Shown here piece by piece: positions 52,836 to 62,202 of a stretch of 64,000 bases of DNA. Both the position numbers and the translations under genes were made by a program. Source of the stretch: DATJGR01 sp963780795 (GTDB lineage Bacteria; Pseudomonadota; Gammaproteobacteria; Pseudomonadales; Azotimanducaceae); the NCBI GenBank assembly GCA_963780795.1, contig CAWADH010000008.1, positions 744,001-808,000 of the forward strand, written 5' to 3'. The first letter of the stretch is position 1. Each line of letters starts with the position of its first letter. The notes below the pieces were generated by a model. It saw nothing but the letters and a program-made list of their open reading frames with translations. It made no database searches and was not told where the DNA came from.

Positions 52836-53861
52836 ATGCGTGTGTTGGGTATCGAGACGTCCTGCGACGAGACCGGGGTTGCGCTGTACGACAGCACCCG
52901 CGGGATGGTTGCGGAATCGCTCTACAGCCAGGTCGCCATGCACGCCGAATACGGCGGTGTGGTGCCGGAACTCGCCTCGCGTGACCACGTCCGGAAAACG
53001 GTTCCGCTGCTGACGCAGATGCTGGCGCGCGCCGGCTTCAGCCTGCGCGACATCGACGCGGTCGCGTACACCGCGGGTCCTGGACTCATCGGCGCGCTGA
53101 TGGTGGGCGCCTCCATCGGCCGGTCGCTGGCGTGGGCGCTCGACGTCCCGGCGATCGGCGTGCATCACATGGAGGCACATCTGCTCGCACCGTTGCTGGC
53201 CGATCCAAAGCCGGAAGCGCCGTTCGTCGCGTTGCTGGTCTCAGGCGGCCACACGCAACTGGTTCGGGTCGACGCGATCGGGCAATACGAGATCGTTGGC
53301 GAATCCATCGACGATGCCGCCGGTGAGGCATTCGACAAGACCGCCAAGATGCTCGGCCTCGGCTATCCCGGCGGCCCCGCGGTTGCGCGGCTCGCCGAGC
53401 GTGGAAACCCATCGCGCTTTCGGTTCCCGCGGCCCATGACCGATCGGCCCGGTCTCGACTTCAGCTTCAGCGGACTCAAGACTTTTACCCGCAACACTCT
53501 GCAACGGCTCGGCCAGGCGACAGATCAGGACAAAGCCGACGTCGCGCGCGCCTTCGAAGACGCGGTGGTCGACACGCTCGTGATCAAGTGCAGTCGCGCG
53601 CTCGAGCAGTCAGGACTCGACCGTCTGATCATGGCTGGGGGCGTCGCGGCCAACACGCGCCTGCGCGCGGCGCTCGGCGAGCGCCTCCCCGGTAACGTGT
53701 ACTACGCGCCGGCCGCGCTGTGCACCGACAACGGCGCGATGGTGGCGTTTGCCGGCTATCTACGCCTCGCGGCCGGTCAACACACCGCGCTGGAAATCGA
53801 AACCCGCGCGCGCTGGCCGCTCGACGAACTGGCTGCCGTGGATGCACGCGCCGATGGATAA
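52836..53861 (+). CDS. tsaD: tRNA N6-adenosine threonylcarbamoyltransferase
   Basis: 341 aa, Kae1/TsaD/Gcp family; transfers threonylcarbamoyl to A37 of ANN-decoding tRNAs with TsaB and TsaE. RVLGIETSCDETGVALYD start, metal-binding IGVHHMEAHLLAPLL, LVSGGHTQLV, DDAAGEAFDKTAKMLGLGYP and MAGGVAANTRLRAAL. ATG 52836 is chosen over the longer frame from 52809. Ends 8 bases inside folB. Confidence 0.97.
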   Translation: MRVLGIETSCDETGVALYDSTRGMVAESLYSQVAMHAEYGGVVPELASRDHVRKTVPLLTQMLARAGFSLRDIDAVAYTAGPGLIGALMVGASIGRSLAWALDVPAIGVHHMEAHLLAPLLADPKPEAPFVALLVSGGHTQLVRVDAIGQYEIVGESIDDAAGEAFDKTAKMLGLGYPGGPAVARLAERGNPSRFRFPRPMTDRPGLDFSFSGLKTFTRNTLQRLGQATDQDKADVARAFEDAVVDTLVIKCSRALEQSGLDRLIMAGGVAANTRLRAALGERLPGNVYYAPAALCTDNGAMVAFAGYLRLAAGQHTALEIETRARWPLDELAAVDARADG

Positions 53862-54210
53862 ATTGCGGATCGTCGGTCTCGAAGTATCGGCGCGCATCGG
53901 GATTCACGCGTGGGAGCAGCAGGTGCGGCAGCGGCTCTCGGTCGATCTCGAACTCGAAACCGATGCGGCACGCACGGCGGCATCGGACGACATCGCCGAC
54001 GCGCTCGACTACAGCATCATCGCCCACGACATCGCCGATTTCGTTCGTACCTCTGAGTGTCACTTGATCGAAACGCTGGCCGAGCGCATCGCGCAGCGCG
54101 TGCTCGATGGATTTCCAGTCGCCAGGCTCAAAGTCTGTGTCCACAAACCCGGCGCGGTGCCCGGCGCACGCGACACCAGCATCGAAATCGAGCGGAACCG
54201 CGTCAGTTAG
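53854..54210 (+). CDS. folB: Dihydroneopterin aldolase
   Basis: 118 aa. Folate pathway enzyme that cleaves dihydroneopterin. IVGLEVSARIGIHAWEQQVR, VDLELETDAARTAASDD, LDYSIIAHDIADFV, LIETLAERIAQRVL (catalytic Glu) and LKVCVHKPGAVPGARD (catalytic Lys) match the family. ATG 53854 lies within the tsaD end (8-base overlap), so coupled. Its end overlaps the convergent cca gene by 8 bases. Confidence 0.94.
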   Translation: MDKLRIVGLEVSARIGIHAWEQQVRQRLSVDLELETDAARTAASDDIADALDYSIIAHDIADFVRTSECHLIETLAERIAQRVLDGFPVARLKVCVHKPGAVPGARDTSIEIERNRVS

Positions 54211-55291
54211 CCGTCTGAACCGCCCGGATCACCTCCGTGCGGGCCACGTCGATCGCCTTGCCGAGATCCTGGCCTTCGAGACCCGCGTTGCGAAACGTCT
54301 CGGAAGATACGCCTGCCACGCCTCGACCCGTTGCAATGAGCGCAGACAGATCCACTGAGGCGCACTCCGCCACGACCGACACCACTCGCGCAAACCACTC
54401 CGGCTGCCGCACCGCGCCAGTTCCCTTCATCGCTTCCAGCAGCGCTTCAGCGGCGACGGTGCGCCACCCGGCAAACGTCCGGCCGTGTCGCGCGACATCG
54501 AGCGCAATACGCCGGTAGTCGTTCGGCAATCTCAATCGATCCGCGAGCGTCGCGATCTCGCTCGCGCTCAGCAACCAGCCGAGCGCGCCGAAACGATCGA
54601 GCGGATCGGACAGTCTTCGCGCGCGCTCGTTCGTGAACGCCGCAACACCACGCACCGCCGCGAGTTCGGCAAGCCAACGCGACATTCCGCCGCATTCGAT
54701 CAGCACTTCGAAGAACCTGCCCGGCAACACGGACGTCAGCGCCTTCGATACTTCCTGCCAGATCCGCTCGGGCGCGAGTTCGGCGACCACGTCGGTGCGG
54801 CACATCTCGCGCATGAGCTGCGCCGTTCCGGGTTGCACCCGAAACTCGAATGCAGCGAGCTGCGCGGCAAACCGCGCGACGCGGAATACGCGCAACGGAT
54901 CTTCGGCGAACGCGTCCGAGACGTGCCGCAGACGACGCGCGGCCAGGTCGGCGGCGCCGCCCCACGGGTCGATCAGGGTTCCGTCGTCTGCCTGCGCCAT
55001 CGCGTTGATCGTGAGATCGCGGCGCTTGAGATCCTCTTGCAGCGTGACTTCGGGTCCTGCATGGCAAACGAATCCGGTATGGCCGGGACCGACCTTGCGT
55101 TCAGTGCGCGCGAGCGCGTATTCGGCGTTCGTCTGCGGATGCAGAAAGACCGGAAAGTCGCGACCCACCTGCCGATAGCCGAGACGCAGCATTTCCTCGG
55201 GCGTGCTGCCGACCACCACCCAGTCGCGCTCGCGAACGGGAACGCCGAGCAAGGCATCGCGGACCGCGCCGCCGACCAGATAGATTTCCAC
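54203..55291 (-). CDS. cca: tRNA nucleotidyltransferase (CCA-adding enzyme)
   Basis: 362 aa, class II nucleotidyltransferase. YLVGGAVRDALLGVPVRERDW, RRDLTINAMAQADDGTLIDP and RRLRHVSDAFAEDPLRVFRV are characteristic (DxD motif variants E/D near residue 20). Shorter than E. coli Cca (412 aa), consistent with lack of the C-terminal HD domain. The encoded CCA of the tRNA at 48124 makes it mainly a repair enzyme here. ATG 55291. Convergent overlap with folB. Confidence 0.93.
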   Translation of the reverse strand: MEIYLVGGAVRDALLGVPVRERDWVVVGSTPEEMLRLGYRQVGRDFPVFLHPQTNAEYALARTERKVGPGHTGFVCHAGPEVTLQEDLKRRDLTINAMAQADDGTLIDPWGGAADLAARRLRHVSDAFAEDPLRVFRVARFAAQLAAFEFRVQPGTAQLMREMCRTDVVAELAPERIWQEVSKALTSVLPGRFFEVLIECGGMSRWLAELAAVRGVAAFTNERARRLSDPLDRFGALGWLLSASEIATLADRLRLPNDYRRIALDVARHGRTFAGWRTVAAEALLEAMKGTGAVRQPEWFARVVSVVAECASVDLSALIATGRGVAGVSSETFRNAGLEGQDLGKAIDVARTEVIRAVQTAN

Positions 55292-55355
55292 TCAATGCTG
55301 CCGCAGCGAAATTGCGCGCTGTGTTACCACGAACGCGCGTGCATGCCAACGAAAG

Positions 55356-56867
55356 CTAACTCGGGCACGTCGTCTTGTTGACGACCTGATCGTTTGCGAC
55401 CGACTCCAGATGGACCGGGAATCCCCACAACCGGTGCATGTGCTTCAGCACTTCGTCGGTGCCTCCGTTCAGTGTGCGGCGTTGGTGTTGCGTATGCCGC
55501 AACGTGAGGCTGCGATCGCCGCGGATGTCGGCCGCCACGATCTGAATATTCGGCTCGCGCTCGCTCAGGTTGTATTGGCTTGCCAGCAGTTCGCGCACGC
55601 GACGATAGCCGCTCGCGTCGTGAATTGCGGCGATCTCGAGTTCGGATTCTTCGTCGTCGTCGACGACGCCGAACAGCCGCAGATCGCGCATGACCTTCGG
55701 CGACAGGAACTGCAGGATGAAGCTCTCGTCTTTGAAGTTACGCATCGCGTGATCGAGCACTTCGAGCCACGGCGCTCCGGCGAAGTCGCGGAACCACTCG
55801 CGATCCTCGTCCGTGGGATGTTCGCAGATGCGCCGCAGGTCGGTGTACATCGCGTAGCCAAGCGCGTACGGATTGATGCCGCGATAATAAGGATGGTCGT
55901 AGCTCGGCTGATAGATGACGCCGGTATGCGACGTCAGAAACTCCATCATGAATGCGTCGGTCACCTTGCCTTCGTCGTACAGCGCGTTCAGCAGCGTGTA
56001 GTGCCAGAACGTGGCCCAGCCTTCGTTCATGACCTGCGTCTGACGTTGCGGATAGAAGTACTGCGCGATCTTGCGGACGATGCGCACGATCTCGCGCTGC
56101 CAGGGTTCGAGCAGCGGCGCGTTCTTCTCGATGAAGTACAGCAGGTTCTCCTGCGGATCTTTCGGGAACTGTTCGTCGTCGCGCTCGCTCATCTCTCTCG
56201 CGCGCGGCACGGTGCGCCACAGATCATTCAGGTTGCGCTGTATGTATTCCGCGCGTTCGCGCTGACGGCGTCGCTCTTCCTCTGGTGAAACCGGATGCGG
56301 ACGTTTGTAGCGATCGACGCCGTGATTCATCAGCGCGTGGCACGAGTCGAGCACTTTCTCGACTTCCTCCACGCCGTGGCGTTCTTCGCACTGGCTCAGG
56401 TACTGCTTCGCGAACACGAGGTAATCGATGATCGAGCTCGCGTCGGTCCAGGTGCGGTAGAGATAGTTGTTCTTGAAGAACGAATTGTGGCCGTAGCACG
56501 CATGCGCGACGACGAGCGCCTGCATCGTCATGGTGTTCTCTTCCATGAGATAGGCAATGCACGGATTCGAATTGATCACGATCTCGTACGCGAGACCCAT
56601 GTAGCCGCGCTGGTAGCTGCGCTCCGATTCGACGAAGTGCTTCCCGAACGACCAGTGGTGATAACCGAGCGGCATGCCGATGGACGCGTACGCGTCGAGC
56701 ATCTGATCGGAGCGGATCACCTCGATCTGGTTCGGATACGTATCGAGGCGGAACTCCTTCGCGAGACGGCCGATTTCCTGGTCGTACTGATGGATCAGCT
56801 CGAACGTCCACTCCGAACCGGTCGAGATCGGAGTACGCACCGTAGTTCTGACGATTCGCGCGGTCAT
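55356..56867 (-). CDS. SpoVR family protein
   Basis: 503 aa. Despite the name, this family is widespread in non-sporulating bacteria in an operon with prkA and yeaH. Visible: IEVIRSDQMLDAYASIGMPL, YHHWSFGKHF, YEIVINSNPCIAYLMEENTM, VVAHACYGHNSFFKNNYLY and VMNEGWATFWHYTLLN. Those His/Glu residues (HACYGHN, NEGWATFWH) look like a metal site. Function unknown. ATG 56867 overlaps the yeaH stop (ATGA). Confidence 0.93.
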   Translation of the reverse strand: MTARIVRTTVRTPISTGSEWTFELIHQYDQEIGRLAKEFRLDTYPNQIEVIRSDQMLDAYASIGMPLGYHHWSFGKHFVESERSYQRGYMGLAYEIVINSNPCIAYLMEENTMTMQALVVAHACYGHNSFFKNNYLYRTWTDASSIIDYLVFAKQYLSQCEERHGVEEVEKVLDSCHALMNHGVDRYKRPHPVSPEEERRRQRERAEYIQRNLNDLWRTVPRAREMSERDDEQFPKDPQENLLYFIEKNAPLLEPWQREIVRIVRKIAQYFYPQRQTQVMNEGWATFWHYTLLNALYDEGKVTDAFMMEFLTSHTGVIYQPSYDHPYYRGINPYALGYAMYTDLRRICEHPTDEDREWFRDFAGAPWLEVLDHAMRNFKDESFILQFLSPKVMRDLRLFGVVDDDEESELEIAAIHDASGYRRVRELLASQYNLSEREPNIQIVAADIRGDRSLTLRHTQHQRRTLNGGTDEVLKHMHRLWGFPVHLESVANDQVVNKTTCPS

Positions 56868-58129
56868 GCCGCCGCTACCTTTTTCTGAAACAGGTCTCTG
56901 AATACCGGATAGATGTCGGCGACCTCGGAGATGCGACGCTGCGCAAAGCGATCGGGCATCGAGTCGGCCAGCTTCTGATACTCGTTCCACAGCGCCTGCG
57001 GATCGCGGCGCGTGATTTCGACGTACGAGAAATACTGCACGTGCGGCAGGATGCCTTTCTTCAATACGTCGACGCAAAGCGGCGAGTCGTCATTCCAGTT
57101 GTCGCCGTCCGAGGCCTGCGCGCCGTAAATGTTCCACTCGTTCGGCGAGTAGCGTTCAGCGATGACTTCGGCCATCAGCTTCAGTGCGCTCGACACCACG
57201 GTGCCGCCGGTTTCACGCGAATAGAAGAATTCCTGTTCGTCCACTTCTTTCGCCACCGTGTGGTGACGGATGAAGACGATTTCGGTGCGTTCGTAATTGC
57301 GCTTCAGGAACAGGTACAGTAACAGGTAGAAGCGTTTCGCCAGTTCCTTGATGTGCTGGTCCATCGAGCCGGAAACGTCCATCAGACAGAACATCACCGC
57401 TTTCGACGTCGGCACCGGCTGCTTCAGGTGCAGGTTGTAGCGCAGGTCGTAGGTATCGAGGAACGGCACGCGCTTGATGCGGCGGCGTAGTTCCGACAGC
57501 TCGTTCTTGATCCGTCGCGCGGTGACCTCGTCGCCGGCGCCTTCCGCCAGCACCAGATCGTCTTCGAGTTCGGTGACGCGATGCCGCGAGCCGCCCGTCA
57601 GCGCGATCCGTCGCGCCTTCGCAACGCGCAGCGACCGCACCACGTTCAATTTCGCCGGCACGCCGTCGTGCGAGAAGCCGGCGTGCACGCGTTTGTAGCT
57701 GTCCGCCCCTCGAAGATGCCGTTTAACCAGGTTGGGCAGTTCGAGATCTTCGAACATCACGTCGAGGAATTCGTCCTGCGTCAGCTGAAAGACGAAGTCG
57801 TCGTCGCCTTCACCGCTATCGGACGCGCTGCTGCCGCCACCACCGCCGCCACCCGAAGGTCGCGGCACGCGATCGCCGGCAATGAACTCCTTGTTGCCGG
57901 GATGGACGACCGAGCGGCGTCCGCCGCTGCCGTGGCTGAACGTCGGTTCGTCGACATCCGACGCCGGAATCGAAACGTCCTCGCCGCGCTCCATGTCGGT
58001 GATGCTGCGCTGCTTGATCGCTTCCTGCACCGCCTTCTGGATGTGCGACTTGTAGCGGCGCATGAACCGTTGCCGGTTCACCGCGTTCTTGTTCCGGCTG
58101 TTCAGCCGACGGTCGATGATGTAGGACAC
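56864..58129 (-). CDS. yeaH: YeaH/YhbH family protein (DUF444)
   Basis: 421 aa. Starts VSYIIDRRLNSRNKNAVNRQ at GTG 58129, with GGAGG 10 bases upstream. Contains a glycine-rich linker (PSGGGGGGGSS), a family segment YDLRYNLHLKQPVPTSKAVM, and a von Willebrand A-type MIDAS DVSGSMDQHIKELAKRF. Partner of the PrkA kinase and SpoVR in a stress-response operon; biochemical role not established. The long frame further upstream lies within prkA antiphase and is discarded. Confidence 0.94.
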   Translation of the reverse strand: MSYIIDRRLNSRNKNAVNRQRFMRRYKSHIQKAVQEAIKQRSITDMERGEDVSIPASDVDEPTFSHGSGGRRSVVHPGNKEFIAGDRVPRPSGGGGGGGSSASDSGEGDDDFVFQLTQDEFLDVMFEDLELPNLVKRHLRGADSYKRVHAGFSHDGVPAKLNVVRSLRVAKARRIALTGGSRHRVTELEDDLVLAEGAGDEVTARRIKNELSELRRRIKRVPFLDTYDLRYNLHLKQPVPTSKAVMFCLMDVSGSMDQHIKELAKRFYLLLYLFLKRNYERTEIVFIRHHTVAKEVDEQEFFYSRETGGTVVSSALKLMAEVIAERYSPNEWNIYGAQASDGDNWNDDSPLCVDVLKKGILPHVQYFSYVEITRRDPQALWNEYQKLADSMPDRFAQRRISEVADIYPVFRDLFQKKVAAA

Positions 58130-58143
58130 GGCGCGAGCGCCTC

Positions 58144-60066
58144 CTATTGGGCTTTGCGAACCCGGAGATACCACTCGGCGAGCAATCTGACCTGTTTCTC
58201 CGTGTAGCCGCGATCGACCATCCGCGCGACGAAGTCGTTGTGCTTCTTCTGCTCGTCTTTCGAGCCCTTCGCGTTGAACGAGATCACCGGCAGCAGATCT
58301 TCGGTATTCGAGAACATCTTCTTCTCGATGACCGTGCGCAGTTTCTCGTAACCGAGCCACGACGGATTCTGGCCGTTGTTGTTGGCGCGTGCGCGTAACA
58401 CGAAGTTGACGATCTCGTTGCGGAAATCCTTCGGATTCGAAATGCCTGCGGGCTTCTCGATCTTCTCCAGCTCTTCGTTCAACGACGAGCGATTGAGAAT
58501 ATCGCCGGTTTCCGGATCGCGATATTCCTGATCCTGAATCCAGAAGTCCGCATAGATCACGTAGCGATCGAATATGTTCTGACCGTACTCCGAATACGAC
58601 TCGAGATACGCGGTCTGGATTTCCTTGCCGATGAACTCGATGTATTTCGGCGCGAGGTATTCCTTGATGAAACCCAGGTAGCGATTGCGCGTGTCTTCCG
58701 GGAACTGCTGCTGATCGATCTGCTGCTCGAGCACGTACATCAGGTGTACCGGATTCGCGGCCACCTCGCTCGCGTCGAAGTTGAACACCTTCGACAGGAT
58801 CTTGAACGCGAACCGCGTCGATTGACCCTGCATGCCTTCGTCGACGCCGGCGGCATCGTGATATTCCTGCAGCGTCTTCGCCTTTGGATCGGTGTCCTTC
58901 AGGTTCTCGCCGTCATAAACCCGCATCTTCGAGAACAGGTTCGAGTTTTCGGGCTCCTTGAGCCGCGACAGCACCGAGAACTGCGCCAGCATGCGCATCG
59001 TGTCGGGCGCGCAAGGCGCTTTGCTGAGTGACGATCCCTTGATCAGTTTCTCGTAGATCTTCACTTCTTCGGAGACGCGCAGGCAGTACGGCACCTTCAC
59101 GATGTAAACGCGGTCGATGAACGCCTCGTTGTTCTTGTTGGATTTGAAGTTCTGCCACTCCGCTTCGTTGGAGTGCGCCAGCACGACTCCGTCGAACGGG
59201 ATGCCGCCGATCGCTTCGGTGCCGTTGTAGTTGCCTTCCTGCGTGGCAGTCAGCAACGGATGCAGCACCTTGATCGGCGCTTTGAACATCTCGACGAATT
59301 CCATCAATCCCTGGTTCGCTTTGCACAGCGCGCCGGAGTAGCTGTACGCGTCCGGGTCGTTCTGCTCGAACTCCTCGAGCTTGCGGATATCGACCTTGCC
59401 GACCAGCGCGGAGATGTCCTGGTTGTTTTCGTCGCCGGGTTCCGTCTTGGCGATCGCGATCTGGTCGAGAATCGACGGGTACAGTTTGACCACCCGGAAC
59501 TGCGAGATGTCGCCGCCGAATTCCTTGAGGCGCTTCGCCGCCCACGGCGACATGACGCTGCGCAGATAGCGCCGCGGTATTCCGTAGTCGTCTTCGAGGA
59601 TGCCCGCATCTTCGGACGCATCGAACAGGCCGAGCGGCGACTCGTTCACCGGCGACCCTTCGATCGCGTAGAACGGCATGCGCTGCATCATCGATTTGAG
59701 TCGTTCGGCGAGCGATGACTTGCCGCCGCCCACGGGACCGAGCAGATACAGGATCTGCTTGCGTTCCTCCAATCCCTGAGCTGCGTGCCGGAAGAACGAA
59801 ACGATCTGCTCGATCGCGTCTTCCATGCCGTAAAACTCGTCGAAGGCGGGGTACCGCTTGATCACCTTGTTGGAGAATATCCGCGAGAGGCGGGCATCCT
59901 TCGAGGTGTCGACGAATTCGGGCTTGCCGACCGCCAGCAACAGACGCTCCGCCGCGGTGGCGTACGCCGTTGGGTCGGCTCGACAGATCTCCAGAAATTC
60001 CTTCAGCGAATACCGCTCTTCCTGCGATGCGTCGTAACGACTGCGGTAGTGCTCGAAAACGCCCAT
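58144..60066 (-). CDS. prkA: PrkA family serine protein kinase (YeaG-like)
   Basis: 640 aa. AAA-like N-terminal module with P-loop LLGPVGGGKSSLAERLKSMM, followed by the PrkA kinase region (GYNGTEAIGG-type: seen as EGNYNGTEAIGGIPFDGVVL; VLAHSNEAEWQNFKSN) and a C-terminal domain. Homologue of E. coli YeaG, linked to nitrogen starvation and stationary-phase responses. ATG 60066 is preceded by GGAGGAGA, a very strong ribosome-binding site. First gene of prkA-yeaH-spoVR. A TTGACA-like element lies upstream at 60221-60226 on the minus strand, with no matching -10 I trust. Confidence 0.96.
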   Translation of the reverse strand: MGVFEHYRSRYDASQEERYSLKEFLEICRADPTAYATAAERLLLAVGKPEFVDTSKDARLSRIFSNKVIKRYPAFDEFYGMEDAIEQIVSFFRHAAQGLEERKQILYLLGPVGGGKSSLAERLKSMMQRMPFYAIEGSPVNESPLGLFDASEDAGILEDDYGIPRRYLRSVMSPWAAKRLKEFGGDISQFRVVKLYPSILDQIAIAKTEPGDENNQDISALVGKVDIRKLEEFEQNDPDAYSYSGALCKANQGLMEFVEMFKAPIKVLHPLLTATQEGNYNGTEAIGGIPFDGVVLAHSNEAEWQNFKSNKNNEAFIDRVYIVKVPYCLRVSEEVKIYEKLIKGSSLSKAPCAPDTMRMLAQFSVLSRLKEPENSNLFSKMRVYDGENLKDTDPKAKTLQEYHDAAGVDEGMQGQSTRFAFKILSKVFNFDASEVAANPVHLMYVLEQQIDQQQFPEDTRNRYLGFIKEYLAPKYIEFIGKEIQTAYLESYSEYGQNIFDRYVIYADFWIQDQEYRDPETGDILNRSSLNEELEKIEKPAGISNPKDFRNEIVNFVLRARANNNGQNPSWLGYEKLRTVIEKKMFSNTEDLLPVISFNAKGSKDEQKKHNDFVARMVDRGYTEKQVRLLAEWYLRVRKAQ

Positions 60067-60249
60067 GTGTTCTCCTCCATGTAAACGATCGACCAGGGGA
60101 TCGATCCACATGACGGAGGTCTCACACTGCGGCGCCCTGCCGTGAGTCCCTCGCCTGGTGCGCCTATCTACAACCGTAGTACAGCGCGCACCGAAGCGCC
60201 AGTTAACTCCGTCACACCTGTGTCAATTTGCCGACGCAGTTACCTCACA

Positions 60250-61062
60250 TTATTCGACCGAATTGACGGAAAACCGTTCACGATCGTCGAGGCGCAGCGC
60301 GGTGAGCCTGTTGCCCCAGACGCAGCCCGTATCCAATGCATACATGTCTTCGACGTCGCATTCGCCGTTGATCGCCGCCCAGTGGCCGAAGACGACAGGA
60401 AAGCGCGGGCGCTTCGCGCGATAAAAGTCGAACCACGCGTCATAGCCGCGCGGTATCCCCTCCACACCACCGTCATACGTCAACTCGAGTACGCCAACGG
60501 GGTCGATCAGCCGCATTCGTGTCAGGTAGTTGATGATCGTGCGCGTTCGTTCCATTCCTTTGAGACCATCGCTCCAGCATGCGGGGTAGTTGCCGTACAT
60601 CTCTGCAAGCAACGCGCCACAGTCGTCGCTGACGAGCAGTTGTTCCACTTCATGCGCGCGTTCCATCGCAACGTCGAAGTCCCAGATGTGGGGAAGACCC
60701 GCATGGACCATTGCAAACCCCAGCTGTTCGTCGATGTGGAACAGAGGTCGGCGGCGAAGCCAATCGACCAGCGCGTCACGATCGGGCGCTTTGAGCACTT
60801 GTGTCATCGTATCGCCCGATTTCGGTGCGCGTTGTCCGGCAGCGGCCGCTAAAAGATGTAGGTCATGATTACCGAGCACCGTGATCGCACGGTCGCCGAG
60901 GTCTTTGACGAAACGCAGTGTGGGCAATGATGCGGGACCGCGATTGACCAGATCACCCACGAACCAGAGGTGGTCTCTCTTTTCGTCAAAGTCGACTTTC
61001 TCTAGCAGAAGCTGCAGCGAATCGTAACAACCCTGAACATCGCCGATCGCGTATACGGGCAT
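60250..61062 (-). CDS. apaH: Symmetrical bis(5'-nucleosyl)-tetraphosphatase
   Basis: 270 aa metallophosphatase that splits Ap4A to 2 ADP and also decaps Np4-RNA. AIGDVQGCYDSL, WFVGDLVNRGPASL, TVLGNHDLHLLAA, MVHAGLPHIWDF and VFGHWAAINGE are the metal-site motifs. ATG 61062 shares one base with the apaG stop. Last gene of the surA operon. Confidence 0.96.
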   Translation of the reverse strand: MPVYAIGDVQGCYDSLQLLLEKVDFDEKRDHLWFVGDLVNRGPASLPTLRFVKDLGDRAITVLGNHDLHLLAAAAGQRAPKSGDTMTQVLKAPDRDALVDWLRRRPLFHIDEQLGFAMVHAGLPHIWDFDVAMERAHEVEQLLVSDDCGALLAEMYGNYPACWSDGLKGMERTRTIINYLTRMRLIDPVGVLELTYDGGVEGIPRGYDAWFDFYRAKRPRFPVVFGHWAAINGECDVEDMYALDTGCVWGNRLTALRLDDRERFSVNSVE

Positions 61063-61439
61063 CAGTGGACCAGGTTGGGAACCGACAATGAAAAGACGGG
61101 GATCGGCACCAGGAAGCGTTCGCCGCCGTCGGCCTCGAACTCGTAATGTCCCTGCATCGATCCCACCGGAGTTTCGAGCACTGCGGCGCTGGTGTAGCGG
61201 AACGACCTGCCCGGTTCGATGTGCGGTTCCTCACCGACGACGCCTCGACCGCGCACTTCCTGGCGCACGCCATCCGCGTTGGTGATGATCCAGTGCCGGT
61301 GATTCAACTGCGCGGCCACTTCGCCGGTGTTGCGTATCGTGATCGTATACGCGAAAACCCAACGCTTCGCTTCCGGATCGGATTCGCGCGCGATGTAGCG
61401 AGGCTCTACATCGATTTCGAACCTGCGTTTCTCACTCAT
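61062..61439 (-). CDS. apaG: Co2+/Mg2+ efflux-associated protein ApaG
   Basis: 125 aa, single ApaG domain (immunoglobulin-like beta fold). VEPRYIARESDPEAKRWVFA, YTITIRNTGEVAAQLNHRHW, GVVGEEPHIEPGRSFRYTSA and GSMQGHYEFEADGG are family blocks. Function is unsettled. ATG 61439 overlaps the rsmA end by 8 bases; apaG-apaH pairing is conserved. Confidence 0.95.
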   Translation of the reverse strand: MSEKRRFEIDVEPRYIARESDPEAKRWVFAYTITIRNTGEVAAQLNHRHWIITNADGVRQEVRGRGVVGEEPHIEPGRSFRYTSAAVLETPVGSMQGHYEFEADGGERFLVPIPVFSLSVPNLVH

Positions 61440-62202
61440 GCTCGCGTTGCTCCGCAAGTAGATTGGCGAGATCCACATAACCCGCGAGATCGACGGCATC
61501 TGCGCGCGTACCTGGATCAACACCGACCCGGTTCCAATCGATGCTCAGCGATTGTAGTGCATTGCGCAGCGTCTTACGGCGCTGTTGAAACGCGTCGCGC
61601 AACACGATGACCAGGGCATCGCGCGACCGCAGCGACAACGGGCTCGGTTTCGGCATGATGCGCACGAACGTCGACATCACTTTCGGCGGCGGACGGAAGC
61701 TCTCGGGGCCGACATCGAACAGCGGCTCCACGGTGGCGCCGTACTGGGTCAGTATCGACAGTCGGCCCCAGTCCTTGCTGCCCGGCGCGGCGCTCAACCG
61801 ATCGACCACTTCTTTCTGCAGCAGGAAGTGCAGATCGCGGATCCCCGGCAGCAGTTCGAGCAAGCGCAGCAACAGCGGCGTGGAGATGTTGTACGGCAGG
61901 TTACCGACGACGCGGCGACCCGCGGTCATCAACGGCGCCAGATCGAGCCGCAGAACGTCCGCTTCGATCACATGCACGCCGGTGAAGCGCTGTTTCAGCA
62001 GCGCCACCAGATCGCGATCGATTTCCACGACGGTGACGTCGTCAGACGCAGCCACGAGATGACGCGTCAACGCACCCTCTCCGGGACCGATCTCGAGCAC
62101 CGGGTCCGCGCGCGAATAGGCAAGCCGTTCCGTCATGGCTTCGAGGATGGCTTCGCTGTCGAGGAAGTGCTGGCCGAAGCGGCGTCTCGGCTGGTGGCTC
62201 AC
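61432..62202 (-). CDS. rsmA: 16S rRNA (adenine1518/1519-N6)-dimethyltransferase
   Basis: 256 aa (KsgA). RRRFGQHFLDSEAILEAM, LEIGPGEGALTRHL (motif I), VVGNLPYNISTPLLLRLL (catalytic NLPY) and PPPKVMSTFVRI are diagnostic. GTG 62202 overlaps the pdxA stop (GTGA); the longer open frame upstream lies in pdxA antiphase. Methylates helix 45 adenosines late in 30S assembly. Confidence 0.96.
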   Translation of the reverse strand: MSHQPRRRFGQHFLDSEAILEAMTERLAYSRADPVLEIGPGEGALTRHLVAASDDVTVVEIDRDLVALLKQRFTGVHVIEADVLRLDLAPLMTAGRRVVGNLPYNISTPLLLRLLELLPGIRDLHFLLQKEVVDRLSAAPGSKDWGRLSILTQYGATVEPLFDVGPESFRPPPKVMSTFVRIMPKPSPLSLRSRDALVIVLRDAFQQRRKTLRNALQSLSIDWNRVGVDPGTRADAVDLAGYVDLANLLAEQREHE